The notes: generated by a model not told the origin, from the letters alone. A DNA stretch of 5,679 nucleotides from CAYOMP01 sp964405075 (GCA_964405075.1 CAYOMP010000174.1:1-5679); one strand, 5' to 3'. Positions 1 through 5,314 are shown, counted from the stretch's first letter. A program made the numbers and translations.

Positions 1-921
1 ATGATTATGCAGGTGATAAAAGAGAATAATTATATACCAAACAACAGTGCAAGGAATTTAAAGCGATCAGATTCAAAAACTATCGCAGTATTGATTAAAG
101 GTATAACAAACCCTTTCTTTAGTGGAATGATAAAGATAATTGAGAGGGAAATTAAGAGAAAGAAGTATTCTTTTGTTTTACAAAGAGTAGACGAATACGA
201 GGATGAAGTAGATGCAGCTATAAAGCTTGCAAAAGAAAAACGACTTTGTGGAGTGATTTTCCTTGGAGGTTATTTTTATCATACAGAAGAAAAACTTAAA
301 CAGCTTACAGTACCATTTGTTTTGAGTACTGTAAGCATATCAGGAAATATAGAACATGGCTGTTATTCGTTTGTATCTGTAGATGACTATAAAGAGAGCT
401 ACAATATGGTGGATTATTTGTGCAAATGTGGTCACAGAAAAATTGCTATAATTACAGCCCCATTAGAAGATATGAGTATTGGTCGTTTACGTTTAGAAGG
501 ATATAAGCAGGCTTTGATAGATAATGGGTTAGAAGTTAATCCTAATCTTATTAGAATAATGGAGAACGAATTTACCTATTATACATATCAAAACGGTTAT
601 GAAGTAACAAAAAAATTATTAGACAGCCAAGAAGAATTTACAGCAATTTTTGCAATTTCAGATAGTTTGGCAATCGGTGCATGCCGTGCTATTATTGAAA
701 GAGGTAAAAGGGTTCCAGAGGATTATTCGGTCGCTGGTTTTGACGGCATTGACATAGGAGAATATTATTATCCAAGAATAACAACAGTTCGTCAACCGGT
801 GGAAGAGATGGCAGAGGAATCAATAAAAATACTTTTTGATTTGATTCATGAGAAAACAAATCAAAGGCATAAAATATTTCCAGCACAGCTAGTAGTAAAA
901 GAATCAACTAGAGAGCTGTAA
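1..921 (+). CDS. LacI/GalR-family transcriptional regulator, 5' partial
   Basis: This encodes a cytoplasmic DNA-binding repressor/activator that senses a small ligand, usually a sugar or related metabolite. The visible 306 residues begin at the end of the helix-turn-helix domain: the segment VIKENNYIPNNSARNL (residues 5-20) matches the last HTH helix and hinge helix, which normally lie about 35 residues after the start. The recognition helix is therefore outside the window, and the ATG at base 1 is probably an internal Met. The rest is a periplasmic-binding-protein-like effector domain, with GHRKIAIIT (144-152), a conserved Arg at 162 before EGYKQAL, the SD pair at 220-221, and VPEDYSVAGFDG (238-249). 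It ends in a typical VKEST tail. Family members are about 330-345 aa, so roughly 30-35 residues are missing. It is followed by its own terminator, so it is probably not co-transcribed with the ECF genes. The ligand and regulon cannot be named from sequence alone. Confidence 0.9.
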   Translation: MIMQVIKENNYIPNNSARNLKRSDSKTIAVLIKGITNPFFSGMIKIIEREIKRKKYSFVLQRVDEYEDEVDAAIKLAKEKRLCGVIFLGGYFYHTEEKLKQLTVPFVLSTVSISGNIEHGCYSFVSVDDYKESYNMVDYLCKCGHRKIAIITAPLEDMSIGRLRLEGYKQALIDNGLEVNPNLIRIMENEFTYYTYQNGYEVTKKLLDSQEEFTAIFAISDSLAIGACRAIIERGKRVPEDYSVAGFDGIDIGEYYYPRITTVRQPVEEMAEESIKILFDLIHEKTNQRHKIFPAQLVVKESTREL

Positions 922-928
922 CACCCTT

Positions 929-962
929 AAGAAGAATCAGTAATTTGCTGGTTCTTTTTTTT
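929..962 (+). terminator. Rho-independent terminator after the LacI-type gene
   Basis: The stem AAGAATCAG (932-940) pairs with CTGGTTCTT (948-956) with one U-G wobble. The loop is 7 nt (941-947). An unbroken run of eight T residues (955-962) forms the end of the stem and the tail. Two A-T pairs (929-930 with 958-959) could extend the stem. It starts 7 nt after the stop codon, the expected place for a gene end. Confidence 0.85.
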
Positions 963-1013
963 GACGAGCGGTGAGAAACTTACGAAACTCGCAAAGCGTG
1001 TTTCTCATAATTT
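963..1013 (+). repeat. Intergenic hairpin repeat, copy 1
   Basis: This 51-bp element begins GACGAGC and ends ATAATTT. It matches copy 2 at 42 of 51 positions, counted by eye. Its core folds as a hairpin: GAAAC (984-988), a T, CGC (990-992), loop AAA, GCG (996-998), a T, GTTTC (1000-1004), giving eight pairs around one T-T mismatch. An alternative, mutually exclusive stem pairs TGAGAAAC (972-979) perfectly with GTTTCTCA (1000-1007). It starts directly after the T-tract of the upstream terminator. I do not recognise it as a named family. It could be a dispersed intergenic repeat of the genome or a structured RNA. Confidence 0.75.
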
Positions 1014-1064
1014 ACATAATGTAGTGTTAGGTTTCAAATTTAGTGGGGAAAATAATAGAATTTG

Positions 1065-1093
1065 TTGCATTTTACAAGAAAAATGTATACAAT
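1065..1093 (+). promoter_or_regulatory. Candidate sigma-A promoter for the ECF operon
   Basis: TTGCAT (1065-1070) and TACAAT (1088-1093) are separated by exactly 17 bp. Each matches the vegetative consensus at five of six positions. Transcription would start near 1100 and give a leader of about 270 nt before ecfA1 that includes repeat copy 2. It is the best promoter-like pair seen between the lacI-type terminator and ecfA1. AT-rich DNA yields such matches by chance, so this is a prediction. Confidence 0.5.
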
Positions 1094-1122
1094 ATTCTTT
1101 GATTTATGCGAGTAACGAGGAG

Positions 1123-1198
1123 AAAATTATGTTTACATAGGTTTTCGACGAGCACCGCGAAATGTACGAAACTCGTAAAGCGTGTTTTACATAATTTT
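1123..1198. repeat. 10-bp inverted repeat flanking repeat copy 2
   Basis: AAAATTATGT (1123-1132) is the exact reverse complement of ACATAATTTT (1189-1198). The two arms enclose repeat copy 2 and its hairpin and could close a larger multi-stem structure. The right arm overlaps the end of copy 2. Copy 1 has no matching left arm, so the arms are not simply part of the repeat unit. The arms are AT-rich, so chance is not excluded. Confidence 0.5.
1147..1197 (+). repeat. Intergenic hairpin repeat, copy 2
   Basis: This is the second, same-orientation copy of the 963-1013 element. The core hairpin is preserved: GAAAC (1168-1172) with GTTTT (1184-1188), and CGT (1174-1176) with GCG (1180-1182), around the same AAA loop. 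The two changes within the stem relative to copy 1 are C-to-T and leave G-U pairs in a + strand transcript. The outer pairing differs from copy 1: here ATGTA (1162-1166) can pair with TACAT (1188-1192), with base 1188 shared with the inner stem. If the promoter at 1065-1093 is used, this copy lies in the 5' leader of the ECF operon. Confidence 0.75.
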
Positions 1199-1311
1199 AA
1201 ATAGATAAAATATAAGAATTTTAAGTAAAAAGATTTAGGCTTTTAAAAAGGAGTTTCCATTAGTTTTTGACACATTTAGTAAAGTTATGATTTGAAAAAG
1301 AGGATTTATAA

Positions 1312-1368
1312 GTGAGTCTTGAAACAGAACAAATGGAACTACCTTATAAAGGATGGAGTAAAGAATAA
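1312..1368 (+). CDS. Possible 18-codon upstream ORF coupled to ecfA1
   Basis: A GTG start at 1312 opens an ORF for an 18-residue peptide read as MSLETEQMELPYKGWSKE. Its TAA stop shares one base with the ecfA1 ATG (TAATG), the arrangement of translationally coupled genes. AAAGAGG (1297-1303) lies 8 nt upstream at a suitable ribosome-binding distance. A stop (TAA, 1309-1311) immediately precedes the GTG, so it is not the tail of a longer frame. I recognise no family. It may be a leader peptide, a remnant, or a chance ORF, because ecfA1 also has its own ribosome-binding site inside it. Confidence 0.3.
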   Translation: MSLETEQMELPYKGWSKE

Positions 1369-2225
1369 TGGGTATAATTAAATCAGAAAATTTGGTTTTT
1401 GAATACATAAGAAGAGATGAAGAAGGTAATGTAGAGGCTATTAACAGAGCTGTTGATGAAGTGTCTATTGATATCAAGCAGGGAGATTTTGTTGCTATAT
1501 TAGGTCATAACGGTTCTGGAAAGTCAACCTTTGCAAAGCATTTAAATGCAATACTTACACCTACAGAAGGTAGCTTGTGGGTAGATGGACATGATGCAAC
1601 GGATATTAAAAAAATTTGGGATATAAGACAAAGTGCCGGTATGGTTTTTCAAAATCCTGATAATCAGATAATTGGCTCAGTGGTAGAAGAAGATGTGGGA
1701 TTTGGACCGGAAAATATGGGTGTACCTACACATGAGATATGGGAGCGTGTTGAGAATAGTTTGAAGGCTGTTGGAATGCTTAAATTTAGAAATCATTCTC
1801 CTAATAAGTTGTCAGGCGGTCAAAAACAAAGAGTTGCAATAGCTGGCGTAGTAGCAATGCAACCTAAATGTATTGTGCTGGATGAACCTACAGCCATGTT
1901 AGATCCTAATGGTAGAAAAGAAGTTATTAAGACAATTACGGAACTGAATAAAAAACAGGGAGTTACTGTTATTTTAATTACTCACTATATGGAAGAGGTA
2001 ATTGATGCTGATAAGGTATTTGTAATGGATAAGGGAAAAGTAGTTATGGAAGGGACTCCAAGAGAGATTTTTTCACAAGTAGAACAGTTGAAGGAATTGC
2101 GTTTGGATGTACCACAAGTTACTTTATTGGCTCATGAATTAAGAAAATCAGGATTAGAATTGACAGAAGGAATACTGACAGTTGAGGAATTAGTGGAGGC
2201 TATATATGGCAATTATTCTAAATAA
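1368..2225 (+). CDS. ecfA1: ECF transporter ATPase EcfA1
   Basis: This is a cytoplasmic ABC ATPase, one half of the EcfA1-EcfA2 pair that powers energy-coupling-factor uptake of vitamins or trace metals through EcfT and a separate S component. All ABC motifs are intact in the 285 residues: Walker A GHNGSGKST (46-54), Q-loop Gln95 in VFQNPDNQ, signature LSGGQ (148-152), Walker B IVLDE (169-173), D-loop MLDP, and H-loop His206. The acidic segment RRDEEGNVE (15-23) after the first strand is, as I recall, typical of clostridial EcfA1. The length is normal for the family. The start is supported by GGAG (1355-1358), 9 nt before the ATG. The end overlaps ecfA2 by 20 nt, implying one transcript and coupled translation. 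The substrate is set by S proteins encoded elsewhere. Confidence 0.95.
   Translation: MGIIKSENLVFEYIRRDEEGNVEAINRAVDEVSIDIKQGDFVAILGHNGSGKSTFAKHLNAILTPTEGSLWVDGHDATDIKKIWDIRQSAGMVFQNPDNQIIGSVVEEDVGFGPENMGVPTHEIWERVENSLKAVGMLKFRNHSPNKLSGGQKQRVAIAGVVAMQPKCIVLDEPTAMLDPNGRKEVIKTITELNKKQGVTVILITHYMEEVIDADKVFVMDKGKVVMEGTPREIFSQVEQLKELRLDVPQVTLLAHELRKSGLELTEGILTVEELVEAIYGNYSK
2195..2199 (+). promoter_or_regulatory. Ribosome-binding site of ecfA2 inside ecfA1
   Basis: GGAGG lies within the last codons of ecfA1, 6 nt before the ATG at 2206. This fixes the ecfA2 start and the 20-nt overlap of the two genes. Confidence 0.8.
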
Positions 2226-3054
2226 TATTAATTATGTATATGAAAATGGAACAGCATATCAATCTCAGGCGCTGAAGAACATTAATTTAAAATTGGAAAA
2301 GGGCGAGTTTGTGGGTATTATTGGACATACTGGTTCAGGTAAATCTACATTGATTCAGCACTTGAATGGACTGGTTAAGGCAACTAGTGGCCAATATTTT
2401 TATGATGGCGAAGATGTTTATGAAGAAAAGTACGATATGAAGTCTTTACGAAGTAGAGTTGGTCTGGCTTTTCAATATCCAGAACATCAGTTATTTGAAG
2501 TAAATGTTTTTGAGGATGTCTGTTTTGGACCTAAGAATTTAGGCTTGAGTCAGAAGGAAGTACAGCTTAGAGCTTTCGAAGCTTTAAGGATGGTAGGTTT
2601 TCCAGAAGATTTGTTTTATCAGTCACCTTTTGATTTGTCAGGTGGGCAAAAGAGACGTGTTGCCATTGCAGGTGTGTTAGCAATGAAGCCAGAGGTTCTT
2701 ATACTAGATGAGCCTACAGCTGGCTTAGATCCAAAAGGTAGAGATGAAATATTGGACCAAATTGCCAAATTACATAAAGAAACTAATATGACGGTTATAT
2801 TAGTTTCTCATAGTATGGAAGATGTGGCGAAATATGTAGATAGATTGATAGTAATGAATCAAGGCGAAATGGTGTTTAATGATACACCTAAAGAAGTCTT
2901 TAAACATCACTTGGAATTGGAAGAAATAGGTTTGGCAGCACCACAGGTTACTTATATTATGGAAAGTTTAAGACAAAGAGGTATAAATGTGTCTGACAAT
3001 GCTACCACCATAGAAGAAGCAAAACAGGAGATTCTAAAAGCTCTTGGTAAATAG
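2206..3054 (+). CDS. ecfA2: ECF transporter ATPase EcfA2
   Basis: This is the second ABC ATPase of the ECF module. It heterodimerises with EcfA1 at the membrane so that two ATP sites form between the subunits and drive toppling of the bound S component. The 282 residues carry Walker A GHTGSGKST (40-48), Q-loop Gln90 in AFQYPEHQLF, signature LSGGQ (144-148), Walker B LILDE (165-169), D-loop GLDP, and H-loop His202. The FQYPEHQLF segment is characteristic of EcfA2, whereas EcfA1 has FQNPDNQ. This distinguishes the two paralogues. Both ATP sites look complete, with no degenerate motif. The gene starts within the end of ecfA1 and stops 11 nt before ecfT, so the three genes are almost certainly one operon. 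Confidence 0.95.
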   Translation: MAIILNNINYVYENGTAYQSQALKNINLKLEKGEFVGIIGHTGSGKSTLIQHLNGLVKATSGQYFYDGEDVYEEKYDMKSLRSRVGLAFQYPEHQLFEVNVFEDVCFGPKNLGLSQKEVQLRAFEALRMVGFPEDLFYQSPFDLSGGQKRRVAIAGVLAMKPEVLILDEPTAGLDPKGRDEILDQIAKLHKETNMTVILVSHSMEDVAKYVDRLIVMNQGEMVFNDTPKEVFKHHLELEEIGLAAPQVTYIMESLRQRGINVSDNATTIEEAKQEILKALGK

Positions 3055-3065
3055 GGGAATAGATA

Positions 3066-3866
3066 ATGATAAGAGATATTACGTTAGGACAATATTATCC
3101 TACAGAATCAGCAATACACAGATTAGATCCAAGGACTAAATTAGTAGGAACATTGGCGTTTGTTATTTCATTGTTTTTATTTGATAGTTTTATTGGATAT
3201 ATAGTGGCAACAATATTTTTGACAATGGTAGTTAAGTTATCTACAGTTCCTTTGAAATTCATTTTAAAGGGACTAAAGACTATTATGATGTTGTTAATGA
3301 TAACCGTCGTTTTCAATATATTTTTAACAGATGGTGAACCATTAATACAGATATGGAAACTAACTATTACAAAAGAAGGATTAAGATTAGCAGCATTTAT
3401 GACAATTAGATTAGTCTACTTAATTATTGGGTCATCAGTAATGACATTAACTACAACACCTAATAATTTAACAGATGGTTTAGAGTCCTTGTTAGGACCA
3501 TTAAAGAAGGTTAAGGTGCCTGTTCATGAAATAGCAATGATGATGTCTATTGCGCTAAGATTTATACCTATATTGTTAGAAGAGACTGATAAAATTATGA
3601 AGGCACAGATAGCCAGGGGTGCGGATTTTGAAAGTGGCAATTTAATTAAGAAAGCGAAAAGTCTGGTGCCATTATTAGTACCACTATTTATATCAGCCTT
3701 TAGACGTGCTAATGATTTAGCTATGGCTATGGAGGCTAGATGTTATAGAGGCGGGGATGGCAGGACTAAAATGAAACCACTACTGTATCAAATGGAAGAT
3801 TACAGAGCATATGTGGTTATATTCCTATACTTCGGAGCAACTATTGCAATAGGAATACTATTATAA
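3066..3866 (+). CDS. ecfT: ECF transporter transmembrane coupling protein EcfT
   Basis: This is an integral membrane scaffold that joins the EcfA1-EcfA2 ATPases to interchangeable substrate-binding S proteins. The N-terminus GQYYPTESAIHRLDPRTK (8-25) is the family's entry motif. Hydrophobic segments lie at about 27-57, 70-87, 108-130, 199-212 and 247-266. The cytoplasmic coupling region contains the first family triplet ARG (183-185, in KAQIARGADF) and a second site reading ARC (224-226, in MEARCYRGG) where ARG-like triplets are usual. These helices dock into the grooves of the ATPases. The 266-aa length is normal. AGGGGAA (3053-3059), overlapping the ecfA2 stop, is the ribosome-binding site. 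No S component follows, as is common for a shared (group II) ECF module. Confidence 0.94.
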   Translation: MIRDITLGQYYPTESAIHRLDPRTKLVGTLAFVISLFLFDSFIGYIVATIFLTMVVKLSTVPLKFILKGLKTIMMLLMITVVFNIFLTDGEPLIQIWKLTITKEGLRLAAFMTIRLVYLIIGSSVMTLTTTPNNLTDGLESLLGPLKKVKVPVHEIAMMMSIALRFIPILLEETDKIMKAQIARGADFESGNLIKKAKSLVPLLVPLFISAFRRANDLAMAMEARCYRGGDGRTKMKPLLYQMEDYRAYVVIFLYFGATIAIGILL

Positions 3867-3924
3867 TCATTAAAGCTATGTGGATAACGGATTAGGATTG
3901 AGAATCTTAACAGTGTATACTGCT

Positions 3925-3945
3925 GTAGTTGTTGAAAAACACTAC
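3925..3945 (+). other. Hairpin with GAAA loop in the ecfT-truA spacer
   Basis: GTAG (3925-3928) and TGTT (3930-3933) pair with AACA (3938-3941) and CTAC (3942-3945). One T is bulged (3929) and the loop is GAAA (3934-3937). No T-run follows, so it is not an intrinsic terminator. It could be a processing or stability element between ecfT and truA, or chance. The 110-nt spacer also has a -10-like TATACT (3916-3921), but no convincing -35. Confidence 0.35.
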
Positions 3946-3966
3946 TATTCATATCATATGGAAAAT

Positions 3967-3970
3967 GGAG
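3967..3970 (+). promoter_or_regulatory. Ribosome-binding site fixing the truA start
   Basis: GGAG lies 6 nt before the ATG at 3977. It supports that codon over the in-frame TTG at 3929 and ATG at 3965, neither of which has a comparable site. Confidence 0.65.
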
Positions 3971-3976
3971 CACATT

Positions 3977-4732
3977 ATGAAACGTGTAATGCTTGTTGTT
4001 GCTTATGATGGAACTAACTATTGTGGGTGGCAAATACAGCCAAATGGCGTAACAATAGAAGAAAAACTAAATAGGGAATTATCTGCTCTTTTGAAGGAAG
4101 ATATAAAGGTTGTAGGTGCAAGTAGAACCGATTCTGGTGTACATGCTATGGGAAATGTAGCAGTATTTGATACTAATGCAAAGATGCCTGCTGAAAAGAT
4201 AGCATATGCTCTTAATGCCAGATTACCAGAAGATATTAAGGTGCAAAAATCTGTAGAAGTAGAGGCAGATTTTCACCCTAGATATACAGATAGTATTAAG
4301 ACATATGAATATAGAATTTTAAATAGAAACTTCAATATTCCAATGTTTAGACAATACACATATTTTTATCATTATCCATTAGATATTGATAAAATGAGAG
4401 AAGCTGCCAGGTATTTAATAGGAAAGCATGATTTTAAAAGCTTTTGTACTCCAAACCCACAGGTAACGGACACAGTAAGAGAAATATATGAATTGGGTAT
4501 TTTAAAAAACGAAGATGTAATTACTATTAGAGTAAAAGGACATGGTTTCTTGTATAACATGGTAAGAATTATTGCCGGAACATTAATTCAGGTAGGTGGA
4601 GGTAAGATATCACCAGATGAAATACCCGATATTTTAGCTGGACATGATAGACAATTATCCGGGCCAACGGCTCCGGCACATGGTTTAACACTAATGGAAA
4701 TCAGTTATCCAAAAAATATTCAAAAAAGTTAA
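3977..4732 (+). CDS. truA: tRNA pseudouridine(38-40) synthase TruA
   Basis: This enzyme isomerises uridines 38, 39 and 40 in the anticodon stem-loop of many tRNAs to pseudouridine. From the chosen ATG the protein is 251 aa, normal for bacterial TruA, and opens with the typical strand MKRVMLVVAYDGTNYCGWQ. The catalytic aspartate is Asp52 in GASRTDSGVHA (47-57); most relatives read GAGRTDAGVHA. Other conserved parts are KTYEYRI (108-114) with the active-site Tyr110, KHDFKSFC (150-157), and GHGFLYNMVRIIAGTL (188-203) near the C-terminal end. It lies 110 nt after ecfT with no intrinsic terminator between, so it is probably read from the ECF transcript, possibly with help from a weak internal promoter. 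Its neighbours reflect conserved gene order rather than a shared pathway with ECF uptake. Confidence 0.95.
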   Translation: MKRVMLVVAYDGTNYCGWQIQPNGVTIEEKLNRELSALLKEDIKVVGASRTDSGVHAMGNVAVFDTNAKMPAEKIAYALNARLPEDIKVQKSVEVEADFHPRYTDSIKTYEYRILNRNFNIPMFRQYTYFYHYPLDIDKMREAARYLIGKHDFKSFCTPNPQVTDTVREIYELGILKNEDVITIRVKGHGFLYNMVRIIAGTLIQVGGGKISPDEIPDILAGHDRQLSGPTAPAHGLTLMEISYPKNIQKS

Positions 4733-4739
4733 AAAAATG

Positions 4740-4768
4740 TTGACATGAAAAGGTCGCTATAATATAAT
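4740..4768 (+). promoter_or_regulatory. Perfect-consensus sigma-A promoter of rplM-rpsI
   Basis: TTGACA (4740-4745) and TATAAT (4763-4768) are separated by exactly 17 bp, the ideal vegetative promoter. It starts 7 nt after the truA stop. Transcription should begin near 4775 and leave a leader of about 100 nt. Such a strong promoter fits the high demand for ribosomal proteins. Confidence 0.88.
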
Positions 4769-4778
4769 AAATAAATGT

Positions 4779-4825
4779 GACAAACTGTATGAAATGTCTT
4801 GCCATGCCCCGGAAAGACGTTCTAA
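4779..4825 (+). promoter_or_regulatory. Probable ribosomal protein L13 leader
   Basis: In the 5' leader of rplM, ATGTCTT (4794-4800) pairs with AAGACGT (4814-4820) with one U-G wobble. CC (4802-4803) can pair with GG (4811-4812) inside, leaving a C-rich loop. An L13 leader family is known upstream of rplM in Firmicutes and is thought to bind L13 for feedback control of the L13-S9 operon. The position fits, and the GCCATGCCCCGG loop looks like that family from memory. The exact boundaries are uncertain and a covariance-model search would settle the call. Confidence 0.6.
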
Positions 4826-4842
4826 ATATATTATTTTTAATT

Positions 4843-4858
4843 AATAATTGGAATTATT
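4843..4858 (+). other. AT-rich inverted repeat just before the rplM ribosome-binding site
   Basis: AATAATT (4843-4849) and AATTATT (4852-4858) are exact reverse complements around GG. As RNA, six weak A-U pairs with a TGGA loop are feasible. The repeat ends 1 nt before AAGGAGG (4860-4866), so it could affect ribosome access. The pairing is weak and may mean nothing. Confidence 0.3.
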
Positions 4859-4873
4859 CAAGGAGGTTAACCA

Positions 4874-5302
4874 ATGAAAAGTTATATGGCTAGTCCAGAA
4901 ACAATTGAAAGAAAATGGTATGTAGTTGACGCTACAGGATATACATTAGGTCGTTTAGCATCAGAAGTTGCTAAAGTTTTAAGAGGAAAGAATAAACCAA
5001 CTTACACTCCTCATGTTGATACAGGTGATTATGTAATCGTAATCAATGCAGAGAAGATTAATGTAACTGGTAAGAAACTTGAACAGAAAATTTACTATCA
5101 TCACTCAGATTATGTAGGTGGAATGAAAGAAACTACATTAAAAGAAATGTTAGCTAAACATCCTGAAAGAGTGATTGAATTCGCAGTTAAAGGAATGCTT
5201 CCAAAGGGACCTTTAGGAAGACAGATGTACAAAAAACTTCACGTATATGCTGGTGCTGAACACGGACATGAAGCTCAGAAGCCAGAAGTATTAACATTTT
5301 AA
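4874..5302 (+). CDS. rplM: 50S ribosomal protein L13
   Basis: L13 is an early-assembling protein of the large ribosomal subunit that binds 23S rRNA. The 142-residue product is full length for bacterial L13. It shows the N-terminal KWYVVDATGYTLGRLAS (14-30), the YTPHVDTGDYVIVINAEK segment (44-61), the YYHHSDYVGG loop (74-83) and the family signature VKGMLPKGPLGRQMYKKL (105-122). AAGGAGG (4860-4866) is placed 7 nt before the ATG. Transcription starts from the consensus promoter just upstream through a probable L13 autoregulatory leader. It is followed after 28 nt by rpsI, the conserved partner in the same operon. Nothing in the protein looks unusual. Confidence 0.97.
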   Translation: MKSYMASPETIERKWYVVDATGYTLGRLASEVAKVLRGKNKPTYTPHVDTGDYVIVINAEKINVTGKKLEQKIYYHHSDYVGGMKETTLKEMLAKHPERVIEFAVKGMLPKGPLGRQMYKKLHVYAGAEHGHEAQKPEVLTF

Positions 5303-5314
5303 TTAGAGGATTTG

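Larger units (their letters stand above)
922..1367. other. 446-nt intergenic region between lacI-type gene and ecfA1
   Basis: No conventional gene is visible here on either strand. In order the region holds the lacI-type terminator (929-962), repeat copy 1 (963-1013), an AT-rich stretch with a promoter-like pair (1065-1093), one arm of an inverted repeat (1123-1132), repeat copy 2 (1147-1197), a featureless AT-rich segment (about 1199-1290), and a possible 18-codon ORF (1312-1368) that touches the ecfA1 start. The GC-richer repeat copies stand out against the surrounding A/T-rich sequence. In related Firmicutes, ecfA1 usually follows rplQ closely, so a long spacer here suggests a rearrangement or insertion. 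Confidence 0.7.

Noticed and set aside
1..3. ATG at base 1 as the genuine start of the LacI-type regulator
   Set aside because: The family needs an additional 30-35 residues of helix-turn-helix upstream. The start at the edge is most simply an internal Met, although a truncated gene cannot be excluded without upstream sequence.
1117..1140. GAGGAG followed by ATG TTT ACA TAG as a minimal ORF
   Set aside because: Three codons are too few to support a gene call, and the bases are also explained by the inverted-repeat arm.
963..1197. CRISPR array from repeated hairpin units
   Set aside because: There are only two imperfect copies, with start points 184 bp apart, no regular spacers and no cas genes.
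1267..1272. TTGACA as a -35 element close to ecfA1
   Set aside because: No acceptable -10 hexamer lies 15-19 bp downstream (ATTTGA at 17 bp is poor).
1235..1477. 80-codon ORF on the minus strand
   Set aside because: It overlaps the well-supported start of ecfA1, lacks a recognisable family and a good ribosome-binding site, and looks like an antisense shadow.
3898..3921. Promoter TTGAGA/TATACT before truA
   Set aside because: The spacing is only 12 bp, too short for a sigma-A promoter, and the alternative -35 at 18 bp (TTAGGA) is weak.
3929..3976. N-terminal extension of TruA from a TTG at 3929
   Set aside because: The extra 16 residues are absent from the usual TruA start, no ribosome-binding site precedes the TTG, and GGAG at 3967-3970 supports the ATG at 3977.
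4372..4560. Minus-strand 62-codon ORF inside truA
   Set aside because: It is fully antisense to conserved TruA codons and has no recognisable features.
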